This document shows positions 42,039-52,060 of a DNA stretch of 64,000 nucleotides, piece after piece. The position numbers and the translations under genes are program-made. The stretch's first letter is position 1; the number at the start of each line of letters is the position of its first letter. Source of the DNA: Hymenobacter volaticus (GTDB taxonomy: Bacteria > Bacteroidota > Bacteroidia > Cytophagales > Hymenobacteraceae). The DNA lies in NCBI RefSeq assembly GCF_022921055.1, contig NZ_CP095062.1, forward strand, positions 62,001 to 126,000. Reading direction: 5' to 3'. A model generated the notes under the pieces. That model was not told where the DNA came from. It searched no databases and worked only from the letters and a program-made list of their open reading frames with translations.

Positions 42039-43577
42039 ATGAAAAAATATAGCTTCCTCCTTGCGTTGGTGCTGGGCCTATGCCTGCAATCCTGTAAGGA
42101 ATTCCTGGACGAACCGCCACGCGGACAGCAGAATACCAACAACTACTACACCACCGCCGAGGAGTGCAAAGCGGCCGTAATGGGCTGCTACTCGCTCTCC
42201 GACCAAAACGACTGGTGGCAACTCGACCGCACCCGCATGTTCGGCGACGCCGGCTCCGACGACGCGTGGAAAGGCAATGCCATTGCCGGCGACCAGCGCG
42301 AGTTTGGCGACTTCTCCCGCTTCTTCTGGCTGCCGAATAATGAGTGGTTTGACAACCGGTATACCCACCTGTTTCAAGCCATTGGCAACTGCAATGCTGC
42401 GCTGGTTGGCATTGACAAGGCACCTATTGATGCCGAGCTGCAAAAGCAATTGCTGGGGGAAGTGAAGTTTATTCGGGCCTACAACTACTTCGAGTTGGTG
42501 AAAGGCTTTGGTGGGGTGCCGCTGGTGCTTACGCCTGTAACCGCTGAAGAAGCCCTGACGTATCAGCGCGCCACCACCGAAGAGTGCTACGCCCAGATCA
42601 TTCAGGACTTGAAAGATGCCGCCGACGCGCTGCCTGAGAAAGGTGCCCGGGCCGCTATTGACCGAGGCCGCGCCACCAAAGGGGCTGCCAACGCCTACCT
42701 CGCCAAGGCCTATCTGTTCACGGAAAAATGGGCCGAGTCGCAGCAGTATGCCGAGAAGGTTATTGCATCGGGCCAGTACAACCTCAACGATGACTTCAGT
42801 CGGGTGTGGAGCGTGAATAATCCCAACGGCAACGAGTCTATTTTCGAATTCAACTACAACGCCAACCAAACGTTCAACCTCGGCACTGCCCTCACCGTGG
42901 TGATGCGCAGCCGGGCCGACGGCGGCTGGGGTTTCAACACGCCCAGCAGCAACTTGGAGCAGGCCTTTGTGCGGGAAAATGATCCACGCCTGAAGTATAC
43001 CATCATCAAGGAAGGTGACAGCGTGGACGTGAAAACGAATAGCTTCGATTACACGAAATACAATACCAAGCCTTCCGAAAACGAATCGGGGCGCATTAGC
43101 CGTAAGATGTTTCTGCTGCTGAAAGACCGGCCGGCCAACGAGCAAAACCACGCTCCGCTCAACCGCATCGAGCTGCGCTACGCCGACTTACTGCTGATGC
43201 ACGCTGAAGCTTCGTACCGCCTGGGTCAGCAAGACAAAGCCCGCACCTCGCTGAACTTGGTGCGTGCCCGTGCTAACCGCCTGAAGCCGGGCACTGTGTT
43301 GCCCCGCACTTCCTCCGGCACGGCCTTGCTGGACCATATTTGGTTGGAGCGCCGCCTGGAGCTAGCCATGGAGGGCCACCGCTACTACGATTTGGTGCGG
43401 CAGCACCGGCTGGTGGCTGTTATCCAGGCCTTCAATGCCTACAACCAAACCAGCACCGACCCCTACGACAAAGGCAAAGTGAAAGACCAGATATCCGAGA
43501 AAAACAACCTGTTCCCGATTCCGACGCCCCAGATTCAGCTTTCCGGCGGCAACGTGGCGCAGAATCCTGGGTACTAA
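42039..43577 (+). CDS. SusD/RagB family glycan-binding lipoprotein
   Basis: A 512-residue surface lipoprotein. The lipobox is LCLQSC, with the Cys near residue 18. Helical tetratricopeptide-like sequence follows, with the SusD features LGEVKFIRAYNYFELVKGFG and RNxLFPIPTPQ-like NNLFPIPTPQIQLSGGNVAQ at the end. It binds glycan and lids the SusC barrel. The ATG at 42039 is chosen because it gives the lipoprotein signal. A terminator follows. Confidence 0.95.
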   Translation: MKKYSFLLALVLGLCLQSCKEFLDEPPRGQQNTNNYYTTAEECKAAVMGCYSLSDQNDWWQLDRTRMFGDAGSDDAWKGNAIAGDQREFGDFSRFFWLPNNEWFDNRYTHLFQAIGNCNAALVGIDKAPIDAELQKQLLGEVKFIRAYNYFELVKGFGGVPLVLTPVTAEEALTYQRATTEECYAQIIQDLKDAADALPEKGARAAIDRGRATKGAANAYLAKAYLFTEKWAESQQYAEKVIASGQYNLNDDFSRVWSVNNPNGNESIFEFNYNANQTFNLGTALTVVMRSRADGGWGFNTPSSNLEQAFVRENDPRLKYTIIKEGDSVDVKTNSFDYTKYNTKPSENESGRISRKMFLLLKDRPANEQNHAPLNRIELRYADLLLMHAEASYRLGQQDKARTSLNLVRARANRLKPGTVLPRTSSGTALLDHIWLERRLELAMEGHRYYDLVRQHRLVAVIQAFNAYNQTSTDPYDKGKVKDQISEKNNLFPIPTPQIQLSGGNVAQNPGY

Positions 43578-43612
43578 GTTGCTTGCCAAGTAAGCATTGG
43601 CTTATATGAGAG

Positions 43613-43650
43613 CAAACCGGCTGGTTGACTTGAGTTAGCCGGCCGGTTTG
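43613..43650 (+). terminator. Terminator after the SusD gene
   Basis: CAAACCGGCTGG (43613-43624) pairs with CCGGCCGGTTTG (43639-43650) with one G-U pair. It closes the GH35-SusC-SusD operon, so GH30 likely has a separate promoter. Confidence 0.75.
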
Positions 43651-43708
43651 TCTGGGTAAGCGCCGCAAGCGGCTATTCTTGTCTGTTATTTCACTTAAAC
43701 AATCTGCA

Positions 43709-45337
43709 ATGAGCATTCCAGCTCAATCGAGCGTTTCACTTTCTACGCCTCACATTTTGCCCGCCCGACAGTATGTTGCCAGGGGGCGTTTCTTGTTGGG
43801 CGCGCTCCTGCTGCTTGGGGCTTCTGGTACGAGCAGCGGGCAGGGCAGTCAAGCACGAACTAGCGCAAGTGCCAAACCGGTAACCGTACTGCTCGACGAT
43901 ACCAAGACATATCAAACCATCGACAACTTCAGCGCCTCCGATGCCTGGGCGTGTCAGTTTGTGGGGCAATGGCCCGCAGCCAAGAGAGAAGCTATTGCTG
44001 ACTTGCTATTCAGTACCGAAAATGGGCCAAACGGTAACCCCAGAGGCATTGGCTTGTCGATGTGGCGCTTCAATATTGGAGCAGGCAGCACGCAGCAAGG
44101 CGAAGCCAGCGGTATCAAAGACGAATGGCATCGGGCCGAATCATTTCTGCTCCCTGATGGCCGCTACGACTGGACCCGGCAAGCAGGCCAAGTGTGGTTT
44201 ATGCAGTCGGCTAAGCAGCGCGGGGTCAAGCAGTTTTTAGGATTTATGAATAGTCCGCCGGTGCAGTACACGCTCACCGGCAGAGCCTTTGCCGCCGACG
44301 GTAAAACCAATATTGCTCCCGCTAAGTACGAGGCCTTTGCCAAGTTTATGGCGGATGTGGTGCAGGGCGTGCAGCGTACCACCGGTATGCTATTCGACTA
44401 TATTAGCCCCATCAACGAGCCACAGTGGGACTGGAGTGACCCCAAACAAGAAGGCAGCCCGTTTCGCAACGAGGAAATTGCGGGCGTAACCAAGGCGTTG
44501 AACGCAGCGCTGGAGGCGCAAAAGCTGCCTACCAAAATCTTGATTACGGAAGCCGGCAAGCTGAACTACTTGCTAGCCACCGAAGACAAGCCCGAACGGG
44601 GCGAGCAAATAACTGCCTTTTTCAGTTCTGCTTCGCCTACCTACGTGGGCAATTTGCCCCGCATGGCGCCCGTGGTAGCCGCCCACAGCTACTTCACTAC
44701 TTCGCCCCACAACCAAGCTGTAACCCTACGCAAGCAGTTGGCAGCTAAAGTAGCTGCGGTGCCGAAACTTACTTTCTGGCAATCGGAATACTGCATCCTG
44801 GGCGACAACGGCGGCGAAATCAACGGCAACAAGCGCGACCTAACCATAGAGCCCGCGCTGTACTTGGCCCGCGTCATTCATAATGACCTCGCCATGGCCA
44901 ACGCTGCCGCATGGCAATGGTGGCTGGCCGTTTCGCCCTACGATTACAAAGACGGACTGATTTACGTCGATAAGACTAAAGAAGACGGCAACTACCAAAC
45001 CAGCAAAATGCTTTGGGCGCTCGGCAACTACAGCCGTTTCATCCGTCCGGGTGCCGTCCGCATCGACGCTCGCCTTGCTCCTGACCTCGGTCCCGAAAAT
45101 CAATTGCTGGTATCGGCCTACAAAAACGCTGGCAGCAAGCAATTTGTGACGGTGGTTGTCAACTCTGCTACCACTGCCGCCGACCTGCAACTTAAGATCG
45201 GCAAGAAGCTCGGTACCATGCGCATCTATACCACCTCCGCCACCACCGACCTACAGCCCGGTCCGGTGCTGAAAGCCGATCAACTGGTGCACCTAGCGCC
45301 GCGCTCCATCACCACTGTGGTAAGCGAAATCCGCTAA
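43709..45337 (+). CDS. Exported GH30 family glycosidase (endo-beta-1,6-galactanase-like)
   Basis: A 542-residue protein from the ATG at 43709, with an N-terminal hydrophobic signal. GH30 features are the opening YQTIDNFSASDAWACQFVG, RGIGLSMWRFNIGAGS, the acid/base Glu in DYISPINEPQWDW and the nucleophile Glu in LTFWQSEYCILG. A C-terminal beta-sandwich follows. The overall pattern is closest to bacterial endo-beta-1,6-galactanases of the family; that subfamily call is inferred. It would cut galactan side chains of arabinogalactan for the SusCD importer. Confidence 0.85.
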   Translation: MSIPAQSSVSLSTPHILPARQYVARGRFLLGALLLLGASGTSSGQGSQARTSASAKPVTVLLDDTKTYQTIDNFSASDAWACQFVGQWPAAKREAIADLLFSTENGPNGNPRGIGLSMWRFNIGAGSTQQGEASGIKDEWHRAESFLLPDGRYDWTRQAGQVWFMQSAKQRGVKQFLGFMNSPPVQYTLTGRAFAADGKTNIAPAKYEAFAKFMADVVQGVQRTTGMLFDYISPINEPQWDWSDPKQEGSPFRNEEIAGVTKALNAALEAQKLPTKILITEAGKLNYLLATEDKPERGEQITAFFSSASPTYVGNLPRMAPVVAAHSYFTTSPHNQAVTLRKQLAAKVAAVPKLTFWQSEYCILGDNGGEINGNKRDLTIEPALYLARVIHNDLAMANAAAWQWWLAVSPYDYKDGLIYVDKTKEDGNYQTSKMLWALGNYSRFIRPGAVRIDARLAPDLGPENQLLVSAYKNAGSKQFVTVVVNSATTAADLQLKIGKKLGTMRIYTTSATTDLQPGPVLKADQLVHLAPRSITTVVSEIR

Positions 45338-45436
45338 TAGTAAGCAGAAAAGACCAGCAAAGTCATTCATATCATCCTTCTGCATTAAAGGCCTGCATGC
45401 CCAATCATCCTTTGAGTGTTCTCCTTACTCCCTACC

Positions 45437-45531
45437 GTCATGCTGAGCGCAGCCGAAGCATCTCGCGTGCTGACGCCAGATTAATAATCCAACCTCAGCA
45501 CGCGAGATGCTTCGGCTGCGCTCAGCATGAC
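45437..45531. repeat. REP-like palindromic repeat
   Basis: Arms 45437-45473 and 45495-45531 are perfect 37-base reverse complements around a 21-base loop. The arm core (GTCATGCTGAGCGCAGCCGA) has the look of the dispersed palindromes seen in Hymenobacter genomes. A degenerate copy of one arm (CTGCGCTCAGCAT, around 45558-45570) follows. It fills most of the spacer between the GH30 and GH2 genes (45338-45660), where no gene is seen. It may also stop transcription. Confidence 0.85.
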
Positions 45532-45660
45532 AGATATAGTATTCCAATGTCGGCGCACTGCGCTCAGCATAAGTGGTGTTTAAGTAAACGGATACCATAG
45601 TAGATGCTCGCCACAGAAAATAGCTAACTGCCGTTCCATCAGTGCCTTCTTCCTCACCTT

Positions 45661-48081
45661 ATGAGAAGTAACCTTCTACTCCTGCTGATCTTTGCCTGCT
45701 CCTTACTTTCCGCCCGTGCGCAAACGTCGGCGTCCCGTCAGCAACTGCTCTTCAACTCCGACTGGAAGTTTCACTGGGGCGACGTAACGGCGGGCGAAAA
45801 GCCAGACTTCAACGACCAGGACTGGCGCCGCCTCGAACTGCCCCACGACTGGAGTATTGAAGGGCCATTCAGTCAGGAGTGGGCCAGCGCTACGGGCTAC
45901 TTGCCGGGGGGTATCGGCTGGTACCGCAAAACGTTTGACGTCCCGGCCAGCTTTCGCGCCAAAAAGGTATTTGTGTACTTCGACGGGGTGTACAAAAACA
46001 GCGAAGTTTGGCTGAACGGCCATTTCCTGGGCAAGCGGCCCAGCGGCTTTGCGTCTTTCCAATACGAGTTGACGCCGTACCTCAGCGCTAACGGCAAAAA
46101 TGTGCTGGCCGTGAAAGCCGACCATAGTCAGGTGGCAGATTCGCGTTGGTACACGGGCTCGGGTATTTACCGCAATGTGTACTTGGTAGCCACGGCACCC
46201 GTGCACGTTGGGCTGTGGGGCGTAGGCTTCACTACGCCCGAGGTGTCGGCTAGTGCCGCAACAGGCAAGGTGACTGTGGCCGTCAATAATGCTACAACCG
46301 CCGCTGCAACAGTGCTCGTGAAAAGCACGCTGCTTGATGCACAAGGCAAGGTGGTGGCTACTGGCCAGCAGCAGGTGCAAACCAAGTCTAACGGCGAGGC
46401 GCAGGCTGCCATGCCGCTTACAATCAGTAAGCCAGCCTTGTGGTCGGTGGACAACCCACGATTGTATAAGCTGCGGGTGTCGCTGTCGGTGCAAGGCAAG
46501 GTAACGGATGAAGTGGTAGAGGAAGTGGGTGTGCGCAGCATCCGATTCGATGCCAACCAGGGCTTCTTTCTGAACGAGAAAAACCTCAAGCTTAAGGGTG
46601 TTTGTCTGCACGACGATGCCGGCGCGTTAGGGGTGGCCGTGCCCCCGGAGGTATGGGAGCGGCGTCTGCGGGCTTTGAAAGAGGTCGGCTGCAATTCTAT
46701 TCGCATGAGCCACAATCCGCACGCCGACTATTTTTACGCCCTGTGCGACCAGCTTGGCTTCCTAGTGATGGACGAGGCGTTTGACGAATGGGAAGAAGGA
46801 AAAAACAAGTGGGTGGAAGGCTGGAACGTGGGCACGCCCGCCAAGTTTGGCACCCACGAATATTTCAAAGAGTGGGCCGACCGGGATTTGCGCGACATGA
46901 TTTTGCGCAACCGCAACCGCCCTTCCATCATCATGTGGAGCATCGGCAACGAAATCGACTACCCCAACGACCCCTACACTCACGAAGTATTGAACACCGG
47001 CCGCAACCCACAGATCTACGGCAAAGGCTTCCTGCCCGACCACCCACCGGCAAGCCGCCTAGGCGAGCTAGCCAAGCGTTTAGTGGCCGTGGCTAAGCAA
47101 GCAGATACCTCCCGGCCAATCACGGCTGCCTTGGCTGGCGTGGTGATGTCCAACTTCACCGACTACCCGGCGGCCCTCGATTTGGTGGGGTACAACTACC
47201 AAGAATTTCGTTACCCTGAAGACCACCAGAAGTACCCTAACCGCGTGATTTACGGCAGCGAAAACGGCATGAGTTTCAAGGCTTGGAGGCCTGTCGATTC
47301 CTTGGCTTATATCTCCGCTCAATATCTCTGGACCGGCATCGACTACATGGGCGAGGCGGGCAAGTGGCCCCAGCGCAGCAACGGAGCCGGCTTGCTGGAT
47401 CTAGCGGGTTTTCCGAAGCCGGAGTACTACTTCCGTCAGAGCCTGTGGTCCGATAAGCCTATGCTCTACCTGGCGGCCGCCGAGGCGCCGAAAGCCAACG
47501 ACCAAGCAGCCCGCGGCCATCGGCGCCTTAATCCTACCTGGAACTGGCCAGCGGGTGCTGCGGTCCGAGTAGTAGGCTTCACCAATGCCGACGCCACGGA
47601 GCTGTTGCTCAACGGCCAATCGTTGGGCCGCAAGCAAGGCCAGGAAATTTATTGGGATGTAGCCTACCAACCCGGCGAACTGGTAGCCAAAGGCTACAAA
47701 AACGGCAAGGAAATAAGCCGCAACGTGCTGAAAACCGTCGGTGCCCCCGCTGCTATTAAGGCCAGTCTTTACCCAAGCGCGTCCACTGCCAAAGCATCGA
47801 GTTTAACCCAAATCGAAGTAAGTATCACCGATGAAAACGGTAATCCGGTGACCACCGCCACCAATGAAGTAACCGTAGGCATAGAAGGCCCAGCCAAACT
47901 GCTTGGCATCGAAAGTGGTGACCTTGCCAGCCACGAAGACTACAAAGCTGCGAAGCACCTCGCGTACCAAGGTAAGCTGCTGATTTACGTGCAGTCCACT
48001 GCGGCTAGTGGTACTATTAAGGTGTCACTTCAGTCGCCGGGACTGAAAGAGAAAGTCGTTGAATTCAAGGCTGTTCGATAG
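45661..48081 (+). CDS. Exported GH2 family beta-galactosidase-like enzyme
   Basis: An 806-residue protein with a signal peptide (ending ARAQ). GH2 domains in order: jelly-roll sugar-binding domain (FNSDWKFHWGDV, ELPHDWSIEGPF, GGIGWYRKTF, WLNGHFLGKRPSG), immunoglobulin-like domain, TIM barrel (LKGVCLHDDAGALG, NSIRMSHNPH). The acid/base Glu is in IMWSIGNEID and the nucleophile Glu in VIYGSENGMS. DUF4982-like and invasin-like beta domains follow. Beta-galactosidase activity is the best guess from the family and the locus; other exo-beta-glycosidase activities are possible. Confidence 0.92.
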   Translation: MRSNLLLLLIFACSLLSARAQTSASRQQLLFNSDWKFHWGDVTAGEKPDFNDQDWRRLELPHDWSIEGPFSQEWASATGYLPGGIGWYRKTFDVPASFRAKKVFVYFDGVYKNSEVWLNGHFLGKRPSGFASFQYELTPYLSANGKNVLAVKADHSQVADSRWYTGSGIYRNVYLVATAPVHVGLWGVGFTTPEVSASAATGKVTVAVNNATTAAATVLVKSTLLDAQGKVVATGQQQVQTKSNGEAQAAMPLTISKPALWSVDNPRLYKLRVSLSVQGKVTDEVVEEVGVRSIRFDANQGFFLNEKNLKLKGVCLHDDAGALGVAVPPEVWERRLRALKEVGCNSIRMSHNPHADYFYALCDQLGFLVMDEAFDEWEEGKNKWVEGWNVGTPAKFGTHEYFKEWADRDLRDMILRNRNRPSIIMWSIGNEIDYPNDPYTHEVLNTGRNPQIYGKGFLPDHPPASRLGELAKRLVAVAKQADTSRPITAALAGVVMSNFTDYPAALDLVGYNYQEFRYPEDHQKYPNRVIYGSENGMSFKAWRPVDSLAYISAQYLWTGIDYMGEAGKWPQRSNGAGLLDLAGFPKPEYYFRQSLWSDKPMLYLAAAEAPKANDQAARGHRRLNPTWNWPAGAAVRVVGFTNADATELLLNGQSLGRKQGQEIYWDVAYQPGELVAKGYKNGKEISRNVLKTVGAPAAIKASLYPSASTAKASSLTQIEVSITDENGNPVTTATNEVTVGIEGPAKLLGIESGDLASHEDYKAAKHLAYQGKLLIYVQSTAASGTIKVSLQSPGLKEKVVEFKAVR

Positions 48082-48291
48082 CCAGCCTAGTTTCAAAAGC
48101 AAGTCAAGTGTCTAGCCAGGCAAGTTGGCGCGGAGGCCATAGCAATTTCAACTAGGTAATGGGAATTTCAACGACTTTAGCATCGCTGAGTCTGATGGAA
48201 TTCTTTAGCCAACGTCCCTGATAGTGCTGTTTTAGTGCGATATAGTGCATAAGAATTGGCTTTGCAGTCAGTTTGTTCACTTAATTGCTGC

Positions 48292-51045
48292 ATGATCTTC
48301 GGTCGTTGCTTTCGAGAAGTCCTGCTGCCTTCTAATTTGCATTGGATTGGCAGCCTTATAGTTGGCTTGCTGTTGGGTGTTGTCACTGCCTCTGCCCAAG
48401 CGCCGGGCCCACCCACTGATCTGCGGTGTGAGTACCTAGTAAATCCGTTGGGCCTGGACGCGTCCCAACCCCGGCTGACCTGGCGACTAAACGATAACCG
48501 GCGCGGTGCTACGCAAGTGGCCTATCAGCTTACCGTTGGCTCCGACTCGCTAGGTGTAAGCCGAGGAAGTACCACGGCATGGACTTCCGGCAAGGTGGCT
48601 TCTGACCGACAGCTAGTGACTTATGCGGGACCAGCCTTGCGGCCGTTTACCCGGTACTACTGGCGGGTGCAGGTATGGAGCCGAGGCAGTGCACCAGCCC
48701 TGGCAAGTCGAGTATCCAGTCTTGAAACTGGAATGATGCGCCAGCAGAACTGGCAAGGCGCTTGGATCAGTGACTCGCAAAACGAGGCATTCAAACCCGC
48801 GCCATACTTCCGCAAAACGTTCTATTTGCCGCAGAACGTGAAAGCAGCGCGGGCTTACATTGCCGTGGCCGGACTTTACGAATTGTACATCAACGGTGAG
48901 AAAATGGGCAACCACCGCCTCGACCCGATGTACACCCGCTTCGACCGCCGGACGCTTTACGTGACCTACGATGTGACAAAATATTTGCACCCCGGCAAAA
49001 ATGCAGTGGCCGTGCTGCTCGGCAATGGCTGGTACAACCACCAGTCCACGGCGGTTTGGGACTTTCATCAGGCTCCGTGGCGCAACCGGCCCACTTTCTG
49101 TCTGGATTTGCGCGTCACGCAAGCCAATGGTTCGGTGGTAACCATCACGTCGGGGAAGGACTGGAAAACAGCCCTCGGACCATTGGTATTCAATAGTCTA
49201 TACACGGCTGAGCATTACGATGCGCGCCTAGAGCAGCGTGGATGGAACGTTGCCAATTTTGATGACACTACTTGGAAACCCGTCATCTACCGCAATGCGC
49301 CCTCCACCAACATTGTAGCCCAGGCGATGGTACCCATCCGCAACGTTGAAGCAATTCCAACGAAAACCCTGACCAAACTCAACGACACCACATACGTGTT
49401 CGACCTGGGCCGTAATATCTCTGGGGTCAGCCAGATTCGAGCGCAGGGCCCGGCTGGCACCGTGTTGCGACTCAAGCATGCTGAACGACGGTACCCCAAT
49501 GGCCACGTAGACCAGTCGAACATTGATGTGCACTACCGGCCCACTGATAAGAGTGACCCGTTCCAGACCGATATTTTCACGTTGAGCGGCAAGGGGGAAG
49601 ATGCCTTTATGCCGCGCTTCAACTACAAGGGTTTTCAGTATGTAGAAGTAACCACTAGTCGCCCTATCACCCTCACGGCCAATAGCCTAACAGGGCACTT
49701 CATGCACAGCGACGTGGCCGCGGTAGGTGAGGTGAATACTTCTAACCCAACTATCAACAAGATCTGGTGGGCCACCAACAATTCTTACCTGTCCAACCTG
49801 TTCGGCTACCCCACCGATTGTCCGCAGCGTGAGAAGAACGGCTGGACCGGCGACGCGCACATTGCCAGTGAAACCGGCCTCTACAATTTCGATGGCATCA
49901 CGGTGTACGAAAAATGGCTGGCCGACCACCGCGACGAGCAGCAGCCCAACGGCGTGCTGCCCTCCATTATTCCTACCGGCGGCTGGGGCTACGAATGGGG
50001 CAACGGCCCCGACTGGACCAGCACCATCGCCATCATTCCCTGGAACATCTACCTGTTTTACGGTGATACCAAACTGCTGGCGGCTAGTTATAGTAACATC
50101 AAGCGCTACGTAGATCACATCAATGAACAAAGCCCCACGGGGCTCACGGAGTGGGGCCTGGGCGATTGGGTACCTGTGAAATCGAAGTCGCCGGTGGAGC
50201 TGACTTCTTCCACTTATTATTTTGTAGATGCCTCCATTCTGGCCCAAGCGGCGAAAGTGCTGGGCAAGGAAGCCGATTACACCTACTACTCTGCCTTGGC
50301 TGAAAAAATCAAGAAGGCCATCAACGCCAAGTATCTCAACCGAGAAACCGCCTTGTATGGCAGCGGCTTTCAAACGGAGTTGAGCGTGCCGCTGCGTTGG
50401 GGCGTGGTACCAGTGGAACTGAAAAGCCGGGTAGCAGCCAATTTAGTCAGCCGGGTAAAGGCCGATAATATGCACCTAGACGTAGGCTTACTCGGCACAA
50501 AAGCTATTCTGGATGCCCTCAGTGAAAACGGCCACGCCGACGTCGCTTACCAACTAGCGGCTGAAGAAACATTTCCGTCCTGGGGATGGTGGATTGCCAA
50601 CGGCGCTACCACTCTCTACGAAAACTGGCCTATCGATGCTAAAAGCGACATTTCTCAAAACCATATCATGTTCGGCGAAATCGGAGCCTGGTTCTACAAA
50701 GGGCTTGGCGGCATCAAGCCTGATCCGCAAAAGCCAGGCTTCAAAAACATCCTGCTCACTCCGCATTTTGTTGCTGGCCTCGACCATTTCGAGGCAACCC
50801 ACGCCGGCCCTTACGGCGTCATTAAGTCGGCCTGGAAGAAAGCAGGTACGGGCATTTCGTATAGCGTAACTGTTCCTCCCAACACCACGGCTACCTTATC
50901 CTTGCCTGTGTCAACTGGACAAAAGGTGTACGAAGGCGGCAAGCCCATTGAGCTGGTTTGGACCTATATACACCCAAAGAAGTCGCCAGACCAAACCGCT
51001 CAATATCAGTTAGTAGCAGGCGCGTATCAGTTCGAAATCCGGTAA
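48292..51045 (+). CDS. Exported GH78 alpha-L-rhamnosidase
   Basis: A 917-residue protein from the ATG at 48292, giving a signal peptide that ends TASAQ. It has an N-terminal fibronectin-like domain (DLRCEYLVNPLGLDASQPRL), a rhamnosidase N-domain (KAARAYIAVAGLYELYINGE, GNGWY), a beta domain, and the (alpha/alpha)6 barrel with the GH78 signature PTDCPQREKNGWTGDAHI. C-terminal blocks follow (YENWPIDAKSDISQNHIMFG, GAWFYKGLGGI). It removes terminal alpha-L-rhamnose, present on arabinogalactans and rhamnogalacturonan. Last gene of the locus; its stop is 20 bases from the end of the convergent recombinase. Confidence 0.95.
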   Translation: MIFGRCFREVLLPSNLHWIGSLIVGLLLGVVTASAQAPGPPTDLRCEYLVNPLGLDASQPRLTWRLNDNRRGATQVAYQLTVGSDSLGVSRGSTTAWTSGKVASDRQLVTYAGPALRPFTRYYWRVQVWSRGSAPALASRVSSLETGMMRQQNWQGAWISDSQNEAFKPAPYFRKTFYLPQNVKAARAYIAVAGLYELYINGEKMGNHRLDPMYTRFDRRTLYVTYDVTKYLHPGKNAVAVLLGNGWYNHQSTAVWDFHQAPWRNRPTFCLDLRVTQANGSVVTITSGKDWKTALGPLVFNSLYTAEHYDARLEQRGWNVANFDDTTWKPVIYRNAPSTNIVAQAMVPIRNVEAIPTKTLTKLNDTTYVFDLGRNISGVSQIRAQGPAGTVLRLKHAERRYPNGHVDQSNIDVHYRPTDKSDPFQTDIFTLSGKGEDAFMPRFNYKGFQYVEVTTSRPITLTANSLTGHFMHSDVAAVGEVNTSNPTINKIWWATNNSYLSNLFGYPTDCPQREKNGWTGDAHIASETGLYNFDGITVYEKWLADHRDEQQPNGVLPSIIPTGGWGYEWGNGPDWTSTIAIIPWNIYLFYGDTKLLAASYSNIKRYVDHINEQSPTGLTEWGLGDWVPVKSKSPVELTSSTYYFVDASILAQAAKVLGKEADYTYYSALAEKIKKAINAKYLNRETALYGSGFQTELSVPLRWGVVPVELKSRVAANLVSRVKADNMHLDVGLLGTKAILDALSENGHADVAYQLAAEETFPSWGWWIANGATTLYENWPIDAKSDISQNHIMFGEIGAWFYKGLGGIKPDPQKPGFKNILLTPHFVAGLDHFEATHAGPYGVIKSAWKKAGTGISYSVTVPPNTTATLSLPVSTGQKVYEGGKPIELVWTYIHPKKSPDQTAQYQLVAGAYQFEIR

Positions 51046-51064
51046 GATATTTCCTGCTATTTTC

Positions 51065-52060
51065 CTACAGCCCTAACTTCTGCGAAGCATTATGCTGACG
51101 GATATTGTCGAGGCGGGTGTAACGGCGAATCATATCCGTGGTTTTGTGCTTGGTCTGATTCATTACTTCGCTGTCGTCGGCGCCGTTGAGTTTGGCAATG
51201 GTAACAAACGAGGCGCGTAAGGAGTGAGCCGTGTACTGAGCGCCGAGCCGCAGCTGAACAATCTCGTTTAAACTAAATGTGCTTAGTCGGCGGCGGCTTA
51301 GGCGTTGTCCTTTGTGAAAGGATACAAACAAAGGGCCATCGGTACGGCCGTGTTTTTCTAAGTGCGTCAGCCATTCCTTTACAGCACGTACGGGACAACT
51401 CCGCCGGTCGGGACTGAAGAAAATGGCCTTTTCCTCGGCTTCGCCTTTTTGATTGGTTTTACTATGCGGCAGGTCTACTACCAATCCATCTTCGTCGAAG
51501 CGCAGGTGTTTTATATCGATGCTGGCCAGCTCGTCGCGGCGGAAGGCACCCGCCAGTCCAAGAAGCAGTAAGGCCCGGTCGCGTAATCCGTCGGGCCGGG
51601 TGGAATCGATGCCCAACAGCGCGCGCTTGAAATAGGCAAGCGTAAAAGCAGGCGCCTGCTTTTGCCGCACGCCTTTCTCACGGCTGATACCTTCCATTAG
51701 TTCCTTGAATTGCCGGTCATCGGTGGGCGTAGGAAGGCGAGCTAATTGATGAGCCTTACTGATTGAAGCACAATGGCGCTGAATAGTGGCTACCTTTTTA
51801 TTGGAGTCGGCCAGCGAGGTTACAAAAGCCGCCACCGTCGGTACATCAGCAGGCAACGACTCACGGTCATGCTCCGCACACCAAGTAGTGAAGCGTTGCC
51901 AGTCGCCGGCGTAGGCTCTCTGCGTGTTTACTGCGCCTTGCTGACCCGTCGTGACATACCGAGCCGCCGACTCGGCATAGTCGTTGATGCTGCGCGCTGC
52001 GCGAAGTTGCTGCTCAGGAACTACAGGCAGGCTTGTATCGTCGAGTGGTGCTTGGCTCAT
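51065..52060 (-). CDS. Tyrosine recombinase/site-specific integrase
   Basis: A 331-residue protein with an N-terminal SAM-like core-binding domain (residues ~30-120: VNTQRAYAGDWQRFTTWCAE) and a catalytic domain. Catalytic residues visible are Arg in GAFRRDEL, the HxxR box HSLRASF, the later KHKTTDMI and the nucleophile Tyr in IRRYTRLDN. It is XerC/D- or phage-integrase-like; the stand-alone position suggests an integrase of a small element or a remnant. The ATG at 52060 is chosen over an upstream TTG. No att sites could be identified. Confidence 0.92.
   Translation of the reverse strand: MSQAPLDDTSLPVVPEQQLRAARSINDYAESAARYVTTGQQGAVNTQRAYAGDWQRFTTWCAEHDRESLPADVPTVAAFVTSLADSNKKVATIQRHCASISKAHQLARLPTPTDDRQFKELMEGISREKGVRQKQAPAFTLAYFKRALLGIDSTRPDGLRDRALLLLGLAGAFRRDELASIDIKHLRFDEDGLVVDLPHSKTNQKGEAEEKAIFFSPDRRSCPVRAVKEWLTHLEKHGRTDGPLFVSFHKGQRLSRRRLSTFSLNEIVQLRLGAQYTAHSLRASFVTIAKLNGADDSEVMNQTKHKTTDMIRRYTRLDNIRQHNASQKLGL

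Noticed and set aside
51065..52060. Recombinase as part of a complete phage or integrative element
   Set aside because: No capsid, tail, relaxase, plasmid or transposase genes are in the window and no att repeats were found.
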